Below, piece after piece: positions 33,925 to 41,725 of a DNA stretch of 64,000 bases (the stretch's first letter is position 1; each line of letters opens with the position of its first letter). The notes beneath the pieces are model-generated. The model saw only the letters and a list, made by a program, of their open reading frames with translations, was not told the origin of the DNA and searched no databases. The position numbers and the translations under genes are program-made. The stretch is from the NCBI RefSeq assembly GCF_035751725.1, contig NZ_CP142104.1, forward strand, positions 1,922,001 to 1,986,000, given 5' to 3'. The stretch is from Pseudomonas frederiksbergensis (GTDB lineage Bacteria > Pseudomonadota > Gammaproteobacteria > Pseudomonadales > Pseudomonadaceae).

Positions 33925-34250
33925 TCAGCGCGGCGCGGCGATGTCCAGGGCGCGGTTTGCCAATAGCTCACTCAGCTCGATCATCTGCTGGATCCCCAAG
34001 GCAAAGCTTCGTCGTGCGCCTTCCAAATCGAATGCCAGTTCGTTGGCCATGACATTGACCGAGGCGAGGGTTTCGCTGAGGTTGGCCAATAGACACTCCA
34101 TGTCCGCGCCTTCCGCCACGGTGAATAACTGGTCCGGTGGTGGCTTGGGTGTTTCGGGCTTGGGGTCGAGGTAGTAGGCGAGGGCGCGGTCGGCGGCTTC
34201 GTCGAGTTTTTTGGAATCGTCGTCGGGAGGATTGGGGTGATCTTGAACAT
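33925..34250 (-). pseudogene. DUF6124-type small protein, frameshifted, second copy
   Basis: ATG at 34250 (AGGAG 8 bases upstream) opens MFKITP and then leaves the family frame within a run of four C (34238-34235). Adding one C restores MFKITPNPPDDDSKK... and joins smoothly to the body (FTVAEGADMECLL, SETLASVNVMANELAFDLEG, LANRALDIAAPR) ending at 33925, for a total of about 109 residues. The defect is a one-base change in a homopolymer, so it may be a sequencing error, slippage, or a true null allele. A short remnant could start from GTG at 34119. It is clearly related to the copy at 22063-22433 and shares the same kind of structured leader. Confidence 0.68.
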
Positions 34251-34480
34251 GGTGAAACTCCTAGTATTCATTTTCAGGAGCCGACACCCTCGCTACCAAA
34301 CGATTGGGTGGCGGCCGTACGCGGGTTGGTAGACCGGAGCACTAGGAACCCGGCGCGCCCGAAGACGCCCTGCGCACGGCCACCATGAAACAGATGCCCA
34401 GGGAGCATCTGCAAGAGGTGGCGCTTGCGCCTAGTTGACTCGCGGGCTACCAAACCCGATCGCTGGAAACAGCGACCCGA
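34251..34480 (-). ncRNA. Structured 5' leader (candidate cis-regulatory RNA), copy 2
   Basis: Read on the - strand: TCGCTG/CAGCGA hairpin (34475-34460), TTTGGTAG (34454-34447), CAGATGC/GCATCTG (34411-34391), GCGTC-TTCG-GGCGC (34368-34355), CTACCAA (34332-34326) pairing with TTGGTAG (34299-34293), then CTCCT/AGGAG (34280-34276, 34262-34258) with the Shine-Dalgarno sequence inside the last helix. The same elements occur in the same order before the copy at 22063, but with paired substitutions. A 91-codon open frame covers the leader (34549-34274); I regard it as non-coding. Nothing else is evident up to 34640. Confidence 0.6.
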
Positions 34481-34647
34481 GAACAGTAAAAGCCACGAAC
34501 CAAGCGCACAAGCCGGCGGATTCTGGCGTAGTTGTAGGCAATGACGCAAGGCAACGTAGCCTTACTCGGGAGTCCTACATGCCCCAATAAATAGAGCCAA
34601 AGCCAGTCCCCTCCAACACACCAGACACACCGAGGTGCTGCCTATTG

Positions 34648-34691
34648 GGGCTGCTGCGCAGCCCAGCGGGAGCAAGCTCCCTCGCCACAGG
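34648..34691. repeat. GC hairpin and partial REP before opmQ end
   Basis: GGGCTGC-TGC-GCAGCCC (34648-34664), followed by a REP-type palindrome around GGGAGCAAGCTCCC (34668-34681) and CTCGCCACAG. It lies downstream of the opmQ stop. The remainder of 34481-34742 shows no gene. Confidence 0.65.
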
Positions 34692-34742
34692 GGATAGCCT
34701 TAGCCACACTGTATGACTTGGCTTTGAAGATGGGTTTGGGCT

Positions 34743-36137
34743 CTACATCACCCGCCAACCCCCACCCAACGCCTTGTACAACGCCACGCTCGCCTGCACC
34801 CGCGCCAATCGCAACTGCACGTTCATGTCCTGGGCGGCGTACAGCGTGCGTTGGGTTTCGAGCACGGTGAGCAGGTCTTCGGCGCCGGCCTGGTAGCGGC
34901 GCTGGGCGATGTCGAACGCGGTCTGGGCCTGGTTCAGTTCTTCGCGCTGCCATTGTCGCTGCTGGTCCAGGCCGTGGATGCTGTTCAGGGCTTTCTCGAC
35001 GTCGGCGAAGCCGTTGATGATGGCGGCGCGGTAGGCCTCCAGCAGTTCTTCCTGGCGGGCGGTGGCCCTGTCTCGCTCAGCCTTCAGGCGACCGTTGTTG
35101 AAGATCGGCGCGGCCAGCCCGGCGCTGAGGTTGTAGACGCTGTTGCGCAGCAATTGGTCGGCAATGTCGGCGCCGGTGGCCAGGCTCAGGCCCAGGGTGG
35201 CCGAGGGCAGCATGGCCGCGCGGGCGACGGTGATGTCGGCCTGGGCGGCACCAAGGCGTGCTTCGGCGGCGGCGATGTCGGGACGGCGCAGCAACAGATC
35301 GCTGGGCACCCCGGCGTCGATGGCGGGCCAGCGCAATGCGTCGAAGGGTTCATTGTCGAGCTTGAGTGACTGCACCGGTTCGCCCAACAGTGCCGCCAGG
35401 GTGATCATCGCCTCGCGGCCCTGTTGTTGCACTTGCGGCAGGCGGCGTTCCTGGGCCGCCACCAGGCTCTTTTGTTGGGACAGTTCCAACGCCGTGGCGC
35501 TGCCGGCGTCGTAGCGGGTTTGCACCAAATCAAGCACATTGCGGGCGTTGGCGAGGTTCAGTTCAGCGATGCGCTGTTGCTCGCGCAATGACAAGGCTTG
35601 GCTGTAGCTGTTGGCGATGGCGCTGAGCAGGGTCAGTTCCACCGTCGCCCGATCAAATCGGGTGGCCGATAAAGTGTTCAGCGCACTGTCCCGGGCCGCG
35701 CGTTTTGCGCCCCAGAAATCCAGTTCATAACTGGCGCTGAGGTGGGCGTCGTAGTAATCGATGGTGCGGTTGTTCCGATCGACGTCCAACTGGCTGTAGC
35801 CTTTGCCGTGTAGCAGTTCCTGGCGATTGCCGTTGAGCCCGGCGGTGATCTCCGGCAGCAACGGCGCGCCGGCGATCACTGCGCTGGCCTGGGCCTGGCG
35901 GACCCGGGCCATGGCGGCCGCGAGGTCGAAACTGCCCAGGCGTGCCTGTTCGATCAAGCGATCAAGTTGCGGACTGCCGAACTGTGTCCACCATTGTTGG
36001 TTGTCCGCTCGGTCGCCGGATGTGTCGAAGCTCTGCCAAGCGTCAGGTGGCTGGATGCCGCTGTCAGGCGTCGACAAAGGCGTGCCGCATGCCGCCAGCA
36101 ACAGGCTGGCGGCCAAGAGGGTCAGGTGCGCTTTCAT
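34743..36137 (-). CDS. opmQ: OpmQ, outer-membrane channel of the PvdRT-OpmQ pump
   Basis: A 464-residue TolC/NodT-type outer-membrane efflux lipoprotein. ATG at 36137 (MKAHLTLLAASLLLAACGTP) gives a lipobox LAAC; longer in-frame starts run into pvdT and lack a signal. Two long coiled-coil repeats typical of the family are present (for example ALNTLSATRFDRATVELTL and the ATARQEELLEAYRAAI segment). It is the third gene of pvdR-pvdT-opmQ, 10 bases after pvdT. In P. aeruginosa the pump recycles pyoverdine from the periplasm after iron removal and contributes to secretion. Usual length is about 472. Confidence 0.92.
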   Translation of the reverse strand: MKAHLTLLAASLLLAACGTPLSTPDSGIQPPDAWQSFDTSGDRADNQQWWTQFGSPQLDRLIEQARLGSFDLAAAMARVRQAQASAVIAGAPLLPEITAGLNGNRQELLHGKGYSQLDVDRNNRTIDYYDAHLSASYELDFWGAKRAARDSALNTLSATRFDRATVELTLLSAIANSYSQALSLREQQRIAELNLANARNVLDLVQTRYDAGSATALELSQQKSLVAAQERRLPQVQQQGREAMITLAALLGEPVQSLKLDNEPFDALRWPAIDAGVPSDLLLRRPDIAAAEARLGAAQADITVARAAMLPSATLGLSLATGADIADQLLRNSVYNLSAGLAAPIFNNGRLKAERDRATARQEELLEAYRAAIINGFADVEKALNSIHGLDQQRQWQREELNQAQTAFDIAQRRYQAGAEDLLTVLETQRTLYAAQDMNVQLRLARVQASVALYKALGGGWRVM

Positions 36138-36147
36138 AGGGTGGGAT

Positions 36148-38109
36148 TCATTCACTGGTGAGGGCCGCGACCGGGTCGAGGCGGGCGGCCTTGCGGGCGG
36201 GCATGAAACCGAAGACGACGCCGGTGACCAGCGCGCAACCGAAAGCGCCGAATACTGCCAGCCATTCAAAGGCCACAGCGATCTTGCCCAACAGCAACGC
36301 TCCGCCCACCAGCAGGGCCAGGCCAATACCGGCCAATCCACCGACCACCGAGAGCATCACCGCTTCGGTGAGGAACTGGCGCAGGATGTCGCGCTGGCGG
36401 GCACCGGTGGCCATGCGAATGCCAATTTCCCGAGTCCGCTCGCGCACGGTCATCAGCATGATGTTCATCACGCCGATGCCGCCCACCAGCAGCGAAATTG
36501 CCGCAATGGCGCCGAGCATCAGCGACAGCGTGCCCTGGGTGCGCGCCTCGGCCTGGATCATCGCGGCGTTGTTGGTCAGCTCGAAATCCTGCTTGCCGTT
36601 GTGCAGCCGCAGCAAGGTGCGGGATACGGCCTGCTCGGCCTCTTTCACCTTGCCCGCGTCACGAGCGGCGATCACCACGTATTCGGGATGGCGCGTGCCG
36701 AACAGTCGCACGCTGGCGGCGGAGTAGGGCACGGCGATGCGATTGTCGGCATCCGAATCGCCGGAGCTGGCGCCTTTTTCCGCCAGCACGCCGACGACCT
36801 GGAACGGTACGTTTTCGATCAGGATGTAGCGGCCGATCGGATCGGCGACGTCCTTGAGCAGCTTGTGCCTGACCTTGTGGCCGATCACCGCCACGGCTGC
36901 CGCGCCTCGTTCGTCGGCGTCGCTGAAGTAGGCACCCTGGGCCACCGGCCAATTGAAGATGGTCGGGAAATTCGTATCGTTGCCGCCCACATAGCTGGTG
37001 TGGTCGAGGTTGCCGAAACGCACGCTGGCGTTCTTGCCGTTGACCGGCATGATGCGTTGCACTTCGGGCAGTGCGGCGAGGGCGGCGATGTCCTGTTCAC
37101 GGATGATGCCCTTGGTCGCCCGCGGGTTGGGGGCCGTGCCGTTGAGGTAAATGATGTTCGAGCCGAAGGCGCCCATCTGGGCCATGACTTGGCGCTTGCT
37201 GCCTTCGCCAACGGCCAGCATCACCACCACCGAGGCCACGCCGATGACGATGCCGAGCAGGGTCAGGGCGGTGCGGAAGCGATTGATCCACATCACCCGC
37301 CAGGCCGCCTGTACCGCGTCCACCAATTCGCCTTTCCAGGCGCCGTTGTGTTCGCTGCCGGCACTCAGGCGCTGGCGCAGGTCCACAGCCTGCAACGCCT
37401 TGGCATTGGCCTGCGGTGCGGCGGTGGCGCTGTCGCTGATGATCAATCCGTCGCGGATCTCGATGATGCGCTTGGCCCGGGCCGCGACGTCGCGGTCGTG
37501 GGTGATCAGGATCACCACGTGGCCCTGGCTCGCCAGTTCGTCGAGCAAGGCCATGACTTCGATGCCGCTCTGGCTGTCGAGGGCGCCGGTGGGCTCGTCG
37601 GCGAGGATGATGTGGCCGCCGTTCATCAAGGCCCGGGCAATCGACACCCGCTGCTGCTGGCCGCCGGAGAGTTGATGGGGCCGGTTGCCGGTGCGGCTCG
37701 CCAGGCCCAGGCGTTCGAGCAGGGTGCTGGCCCGGGCGTGGCGCTCGGCGGCCGAGGTGCCGGCATAGATGGCCGGCATCTCGACATTTTCCTGGGCCGT
37801 GCCGGACGGGATCAGGTGATAGCCCTGGAACACGAAGCCGAACGCTTCGCGGCGCAGCCAGGCCAGTTCATCGCTGGCCAACCTGGCGACGTCTTCGCCG
37901 GCGAAGCGGTATTCGCCGCTGGTGGGGCGGTCGAGGCAGCCGAGGATGTTCATCAAGGTGGATTTGCCGGAGCCGGACGCCCCGACAATCGCCAGGAACT
38001 CCCCGGCATGAATGGACAAATCGATGCCGCGCAGCACCTCCACCCGAGGGCTGTCGCCGCCGCCGTAGGCCTTGCGAATGTCCCGCAGTTCGATCAGGGG
38101 CGTGTCCAT
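36148..38109 (-). CDS. pvdT: PvdT, MacB-type ABC transporter of the pyoverdine pump
   Basis: A 653-residue MacB-like protein: N-terminal ATPase (Walker [10 protein letters not shown] near 46, signature [15 protein letters not shown] near 148, Walker [13 protein letters not shown]), then a first membrane segment near 275, a large periplasmic domain, and three membrane segments in the last 130 residues. It abuts pvdR with no spacing (stop then ATG at 38109), so the two are translationally linked. With PvdR and OpmQ it forms a tripartite efflux complex across both membranes. Confidence 0.94.
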   Translation of the reverse strand: MDTPLIELRDIRKAYGGGDSPRVEVLRGIDLSIHAGEFLAIVGASGSGKSTLMNILGCLDRPTSGEYRFAGEDVARLASDELAWLRREAFGFVFQGYHLIPSGTAQENVEMPAIYAGTSAAERHARASTLLERLGLASRTGNRPHQLSGGQQQRVSIARALMNGGHIILADEPTGALDSQSGIEVMALLDELASQGHVVILITHDRDVAARAKRIIEIRDGLIISDSATAAPQANAKALQAVDLRQRLSAGSEHNGAWKGELVDAVQAAWRVMWINRFRTALTLLGIVIGVASVVVMLAVGEGSKRQVMAQMGAFGSNIIYLNGTAPNPRATKGIIREQDIAALAALPEVQRIMPVNGKNASVRFGNLDHTSYVGGNDTNFPTIFNWPVAQGAYFSDADERGAAAVAVIGHKVRHKLLKDVADPIGRYILIENVPFQVVGVLAEKGASSGDSDADNRIAVPYSAASVRLFGTRHPEYVVIAARDAGKVKEAEQAVSRTLLRLHNGKQDFELTNNAAMIQAEARTQGTLSLMLGAIAAISLLVGGIGVMNIMLMTVRERTREIGIRMATGARQRDILRQFLTEAVMLSVVGGLAGIGLALLVGGALLLGKIAVAFEWLAVFGAFGCALVTGVVFGFMPARKAARLDPVAALTSE

Positions 38110-39258
38110 TCAGCCTCCGCTGCCGCTGACCGGACCGATCAGTACGCGGTCGCCTTCGCTCAAGCCGTCGAGGATCTGCGTGCGCAGGCGGTCGCTGATG
38201 CCGGTGCGAACGGTGCGCATCTGCACATCGCCGTTGCCGGCCAGCACCCGCACCTGACCGGCATCGTGCAATGCGGCGATGGGCACGGTCAGTACGTCCT
38301 TGGCTTGGGCCGCAACAAAAAACACCTGGGCGGTCATGTCGGTCATCAACGAGCGATCAGTGTTGTCCACGTCGAGCAGCACGGTGTAGAGCACCACCCG
38401 CTCGCTACCGCTGCGGCCACCGGAGGGGCTGCCGCCCTGGCTGGCTTCCAGCGGACGCGGCGGCACCGGCAGGATTTGCCGTACGGTGCTGCTCCAGCGC
38501 CGACTGCCGCCGGCGAGGGTGGTGAAGTAGGCGGTCATGCCCGGCTTGACGTGGCCGATGTCGGCTTCCGAGACTTCGGCCCAGACCGTCATCGGCGACA
38601 ACCGGGCAATGCGCAGGATCAACGGCGTCTGCTGCTGGGCGTTGAGGGTCTGGCCTTCCCGGGCGCCGATGGCGACAACCGTGCCGCTCATTGGCGCATA
38701 AATGCGGGTATAGCCCAACTCGGCCTCGTCGCTGCGCAGGTTGGCCTGGGCCTGGCGGATCTGCGCCTGGAACATGTCGATGCGCGCTTGGGTTGCGCGG
38801 ACCTCGGCCTGGGCGGTCTGCACGTCTTCTTCGCGGGTGGCGCCGCCGGCCTTGAGTTGTTGCTGGCGCCGGAATTTCTGCTGCGCCAGGTCGTGCTGGG
38901 CCCGTTGCTCCTGGAGTTGGGCCTTGAGGTTCTCGATGGAAAATCGCCCAGCGTCGAGCCTGGCTTTTTGCGTGGACGGGTCGATTTCAACCAGCAATTG
39001 GCCTTCCGTGACCTCGTCGCCGGCCTCGACATGAATCTTCTGGATTTGTCCGGACGCCTGTGCGCCGACGTCGACATAGCGGCGCGGCTGCAACGTGCCC
39101 AGGGCGGTGACGCTGTTTTCGATATCGCCACGGGTGACCGGGGCGGTGGCGACAGGCTCACGGCCCGGCCCGACTGCCTGCCACGCGGCGAAGGCCATGG
39201 CAGGCAGCAGGGCGAAGGTCAGGAGCCAGGCGGGACGGGTGAGGCGGGGACGTTTCAT
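38110..39258 (-). CDS. pvdR: PvdR, periplasmic adaptor of the pyoverdine pump
   Basis: A 382-residue MacA/HlyD-type membrane-fusion protein. ATG at 39258 (MKRPRLTRPAWLLTFALLPAMAFA) provides the inner-membrane anchor or signal; the open frame continues upstream over the promoter and is not coding there. A biotinyl-lipoyl-like segment (VDVGAQASGQIQKIHVEAGDEV) and a central coiled coil (LKAQLQEQRAQHDLAQQKF) are visible. First gene of the operon, controlled by the PvdS-type promoter at 39326-39349. Usual length is about 391. Confidence 0.93.
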   Translation of the reverse strand: MKRPRLTRPAWLLTFALLPAMAFAAWQAVGPGREPVATAPVTRGDIENSVTALGTLQPRRYVDVGAQASGQIQKIHVEAGDEVTEGQLLVEIDPSTQKARLDAGRFSIENLKAQLQEQRAQHDLAQQKFRRQQQLKAGGATREEDVQTAQAEVRATQARIDMFQAQIRQAQANLRSDEAELGYTRIYAPMSGTVVAIGAREGQTLNAQQQTPLILRIARLSPMTVWAEVSEADIGHVKPGMTAYFTTLAGGSRRWSSTVRQILPVPPRPLEASQGGSPSGGRSGSERVVLYTVLLDVDNTDRSLMTDMTAQVFFVAAQAKDVLTVPIAALHDAGQVRVLAGNGDVQMRTVRTGISDRLRTQILDGLSEGDRVLIGPVSGSGG

Positions 39259-39325
39259 GCAGGGTTCCGGCCGGTGGTGTCGGGCCCGTCGCACGGAGGG
39301 GCGGGACGGGAGGCTGTTCTGGTAA

Positions 39326-39349
39326 ACGAGCGTTGTGGGCGGGAATTTA
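39326..39349 (-). promoter_or_regulatory. PvdS-type promoter of pvdR-pvdT-opmQ
   Basis: On the - strand TAAAT (39349-39345), 16 bases, CGT (39328-39326), about 70 bases before the pvdR start. Confidence 0.9.
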
Positions 39350-39463
39350 AGGAAGCGAAACACTGGGCAGCACTTGAAACGACACCGATCCCTCGCCACA
39401 AAAGCGGGTTCTGCTGCCTCATCAACTGAACGATTGGGCCCAGATACAAACCAAAGCTTTAAA

Positions 39464-39486
39464 TCTATATGAGAATTACTATAAAT
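39464..39486 (+). promoter_or_regulatory. Fur-box-like site before the sigma factor gene
   Basis: An AT-rich stretch containing TATATGAGAATTACTATA (39467-39484) resembles the Fur consensus core (TGAGAATTA). It is about 95 bases before the sigma gene and has no PvdS-type pattern, so direct Fur control is likely. The 319-base gap 39259-39577 otherwise holds the divergent pvdR promoter and a half REP near 39393. Confidence 0.6.
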
Positions 39487-39577
39487 TACGCGATTGAATC
39501 TGCCACCATCGTGCCATGTGTTTCTGGCATGCCGAGAGGCACAGAGATAGCTGTCGCAGTCACTGCGCAGGGGAGTC

Positions 39578-40060
39578 ATGTTGGAAAACTACTATCGAGA
39601 ACTGGTGTGTTTCCTGAACGCCAGGCTAGGCAACCGCCAGGCGGCCGAAGATGTGGTGCATGACGCTTACGTGCGGGTGCTGGAGCGCGCCAGCGATACG
39701 CCCATCGAACAGCCGCGGGCGTTCTTGTATCGCACCGCACTGAACCTGGTGATCGACGGGCATCGACGCAACACGTTGCGTCAAACCGAGTCTCTCGACG
39801 TGCTCGACGCAGAAGAACGCTTCTTCACCCCATCGCCCCATGCCAGCCTCGACCATGGCCAACGCCTGGACATGCTGCAACGCGCCCTGGCCGAGTTGTC
39901 GCCGCTGTGCCGCGAGAGCTTCCTGCTGCGCAAGCTCGAAGGCCTGTCCCACCCGCAGATCGCCGAGCGGCTGGGCATTTCCCGGGCCCTGGTGGAAAAA
40001 CACATCGTCAACGCCATGAAGCATTGCCGCGTTCGCGTACGGCAGTGGGATGCGACCTGA
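39578..40060 (+). CDS. fpvI: ECF sigma factor, FpvI-like
   Basis: A 160-residue FecI-type ECF sigma factor: region 2 (NRQAAEDVVHDAYVRVLER) and region 4 (LSPLCRESFLLRKLEGLSHPQIAERLGIS, then VEKHIVNAMKHCR) fill the protein. The start has a strong GGGGAG site 3-8 bases upstream. The position next to pvdA and divergent from pvdR is that of fpvI in P. aeruginosa, where it drives fpvA. No anti-sigma gene (fpvR) follows: pvdA is next, 143 bases away. It could instead be a PvdS-like factor, but PvdS proteins are longer (about 187 residues) and differ in the N-terminus, so fpvI is preferred. Confidence 0.8.
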   Translation: MLENYYRELVCFLNARLGNRQAAEDVVHDAYVRVLERASDTPIEQPRAFLYRTALNLVIDGHRRNTLRQTESLDVLDAEERFFTPSPHASLDHGQRLDMLQRALAELSPLCRESFLLRKLEGLSHPQIAERLGISRALVEKHIVNAMKHCRVRVRQWDAT

Positions 40061-40086
40061 TCCGCCCGGCGTGAACCCCTCGGCGG

Positions 40087-40110
40087 TAAATTTCCTGACA
40101 TTCTCCTCGT
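40087..40110 (+). promoter_or_regulatory. PvdS-type promoter of pvdA
   Basis: TAAAT (40087-40091), 16 bases, CGT (40108-40110), about 95 bases before the pvdA start. Confidence 0.9.
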
Positions 40111-40203
40111 TCCTCTGAACAGACGATCTGGCGGCTGGACGCGTGCCGAACAGATCACCGGCTTTCGTGCCCTGTTGAGGGGCTTTTCCAGAGGACACTG
40201 GAC

Positions 40204-41538
40204 ATGACTCAGGCAATTGCAGCGCCCCACGTTCACGACTTGATCGGCATCGGCTTCGGCCCCTCGAACCTGGCGCTGGCCATCGCGCTGCAAGAGCGTG
40301 GCCCGGTGCAGGGCGAACTGGATGTACTGTTCGTCGATAAACAGGCTGACTATCGCTGGCACGGCAACACGCTGGTGACCCAGAGCGAGCTGCAGATTTC
40401 CTTCCTCAAGGACTTGGTGACCCTGCGCAACCCCACCAGCCCTTACTCGTTCGTCAATTACCTCAAGCACCATGGCCGCCTGGTGGATTTCATCAACCTC
40501 GGGACTTTCTACCCGTGCCGCATGGAGTACAACGACTACCTGCGCTGGGTGGCGGCGCAATTTGCCGGGCAGAGCCGTTACGGCGAGGAAGTGCTGCGCA
40601 TCGAACCGGTGCTGCATCACCAGCAGGTCGAAGCCCTGCGGGTTATTTCCCGCGACAGCGAAGGTAAAGAGTGGGTGCGCATCAGCCGCTCGGTGGTGGT
40701 CAGTGCCGGTGGTACGCCACGCATTCCCGAGGCGTTCAAGACGTTCAAGGATGATGCGCGGGTGTTCCATCACTCCAAGTACCTTGAGCGAATGGCCTGC
40801 CAACCGTGCGTGAGCGCCCAGCCAATGAAAATCGCCATCATCGGCGGCGGGCAGAGCGCGGCGGAGGCCTTCATCGATCTCAACGACAGCTTCCCATCGG
40901 TGCAGGTCGACATGATCCTGCGCGGCTCGGCCCTCAAGCCCGCGGATGACAGCCCATTCGTCAACGAAGTGTTCTCGCCGGAGTTCACCGACCTCGTCTT
41001 CCAACAACCCCACAGCGAGCGCGAGCGGCTGGTCAACGAGTACCACAACACCAACTATTCGGTGGTGGACATCGACCTGATCGAGCGCATCTACGGGATT
41101 TTCTACCGCCAGAAAGTCTCTGGCATCGCTCGACATGCGTTCCACACCCTGACCACGGTGGAGAAAGCCACCGCGACGCAGGATGGCGTGGAGCTGGCGG
41201 TGCGCAACAACGCCACTGGCGAGCTGACGGTACGTCGTTACGACGCCGTGGTGCTCGCCACGGGGTACGAACGCCAGATGCACCGCACCTTGCTGGAGCC
41301 GCTGGCGCAATACCTGGGGGACTTCGAGGTGGACCGCAACTACAAGCTGATCACCGATGAGCGCTGCAAGGCCGCGATCTATATGCAGGGCTTCTGCCAG
41401 GCCAGCCACGGCCTGAGCGACACGTTGTTGTCGATCCTGCCGGTGCGCGCCGATGAGATTGCCGGCTCGCTGTATGAGCACGCAAAGCATCGTGGCCAGG
41501 AGCATTCGGTGCGGGACCTGAAGCTGGCCACGGCGTAA
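40204..41538 (+). CDS. pvdA: L-ornithine N5-monooxygenase PvdA
   Basis: A 444-residue flavin N-hydroxylating monooxygenase. FAD site GIGFGPSNLALAIAL near 14-28, NADPH site IIGGGQSAAE near 212-221 and the family ATGYE motif near 350 are all present. It makes N5-hydroxyornithine, which is then acylated to give a hydroxamate iron ligand. Neither a formyltransferase (pvdF) nor an acetyltransferase gene is in the window. The length is the same as in P. aeruginosa (about 443). Confidence 0.96.
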   Translation: MTQAIAAPHVHDLIGIGFGPSNLALAIALQERGPVQGELDVLFVDKQADYRWHGNTLVTQSELQISFLKDLVTLRNPTSPYSFVNYLKHHGRLVDFINLGTFYPCRMEYNDYLRWVAAQFAGQSRYGEEVLRIEPVLHHQQVEALRVISRDSEGKEWVRISRSVVVSAGGTPRIPEAFKTFKDDARVFHHSKYLERMACQPCVSAQPMKIAIIGGGQSAAEAFIDLNDSFPSVQVDMILRGSALKPADDSPFVNEVFSPEFTDLVFQQPHSERERLVNEYHNTNYSVVDIDLIERIYGIFYRQKVSGIARHAFHTLTTVEKATATQDGVELAVRNNATGELTVRRYDAVVLATGYERQMHRTLLEPLAQYLGDFEVDRNYKLITDERCKAAIYMQGFCQASHGLSDTLLSILPVRADEIAGSLYEHAKHRGQEHSVRDLKLATA

Positions 41539-41597
41539 GTTTCGCCGATACGTGCGCATCCACAGGAAATTATCGAGAAGCTTCCTATACTGATCTC

Positions 41598-41628
41598 ACG
41601 TCCCTCCTGGTTGTCCCGGGAGGAACGT
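41598..41628. repeat. Inverted repeat between pvdA and the hybrid kinase gene
   Basis: ACGT-CCCTCC, 10 bases, GGGAGG-a-ACGT: a strong hairpin with one extra base. There is no T-run, so it is not a standard terminator. It lies about 100 bases before the sensor kinase start and could end or protect pvdA mRNA or be an operator. Confidence 0.5.
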
Positions 41629-41725
41629 AGACGGTTCGCTGTTCCCTCGCATTGGCAGTCCGAACCGATCAGCCGGTCGCTGATATAGCGTTCCGGGCCG
41701 ATTTCGCCAAGCGAAACCTGATCGA

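Noticed and set aside
34274..34549. A 91-codon open frame on the - strand
   Set aside because: It overlaps the structured leader; conservation there is explained by RNA helices, and the protein has no recognisable features.
35803..39429. Open frame of 1208 codons antisense to opmQ, pvdT and pvdR
   Set aside because: It is fully opposite three well-supported genes and has low-complexity His/Gly/Gln composition typical of antisense frames.
39482..39512. TAAAT before the sigma gene as a PvdS promoter
   Set aside because: CGT follows after 23 bases, so spacing is wrong; a Fur-like site is a better explanation.
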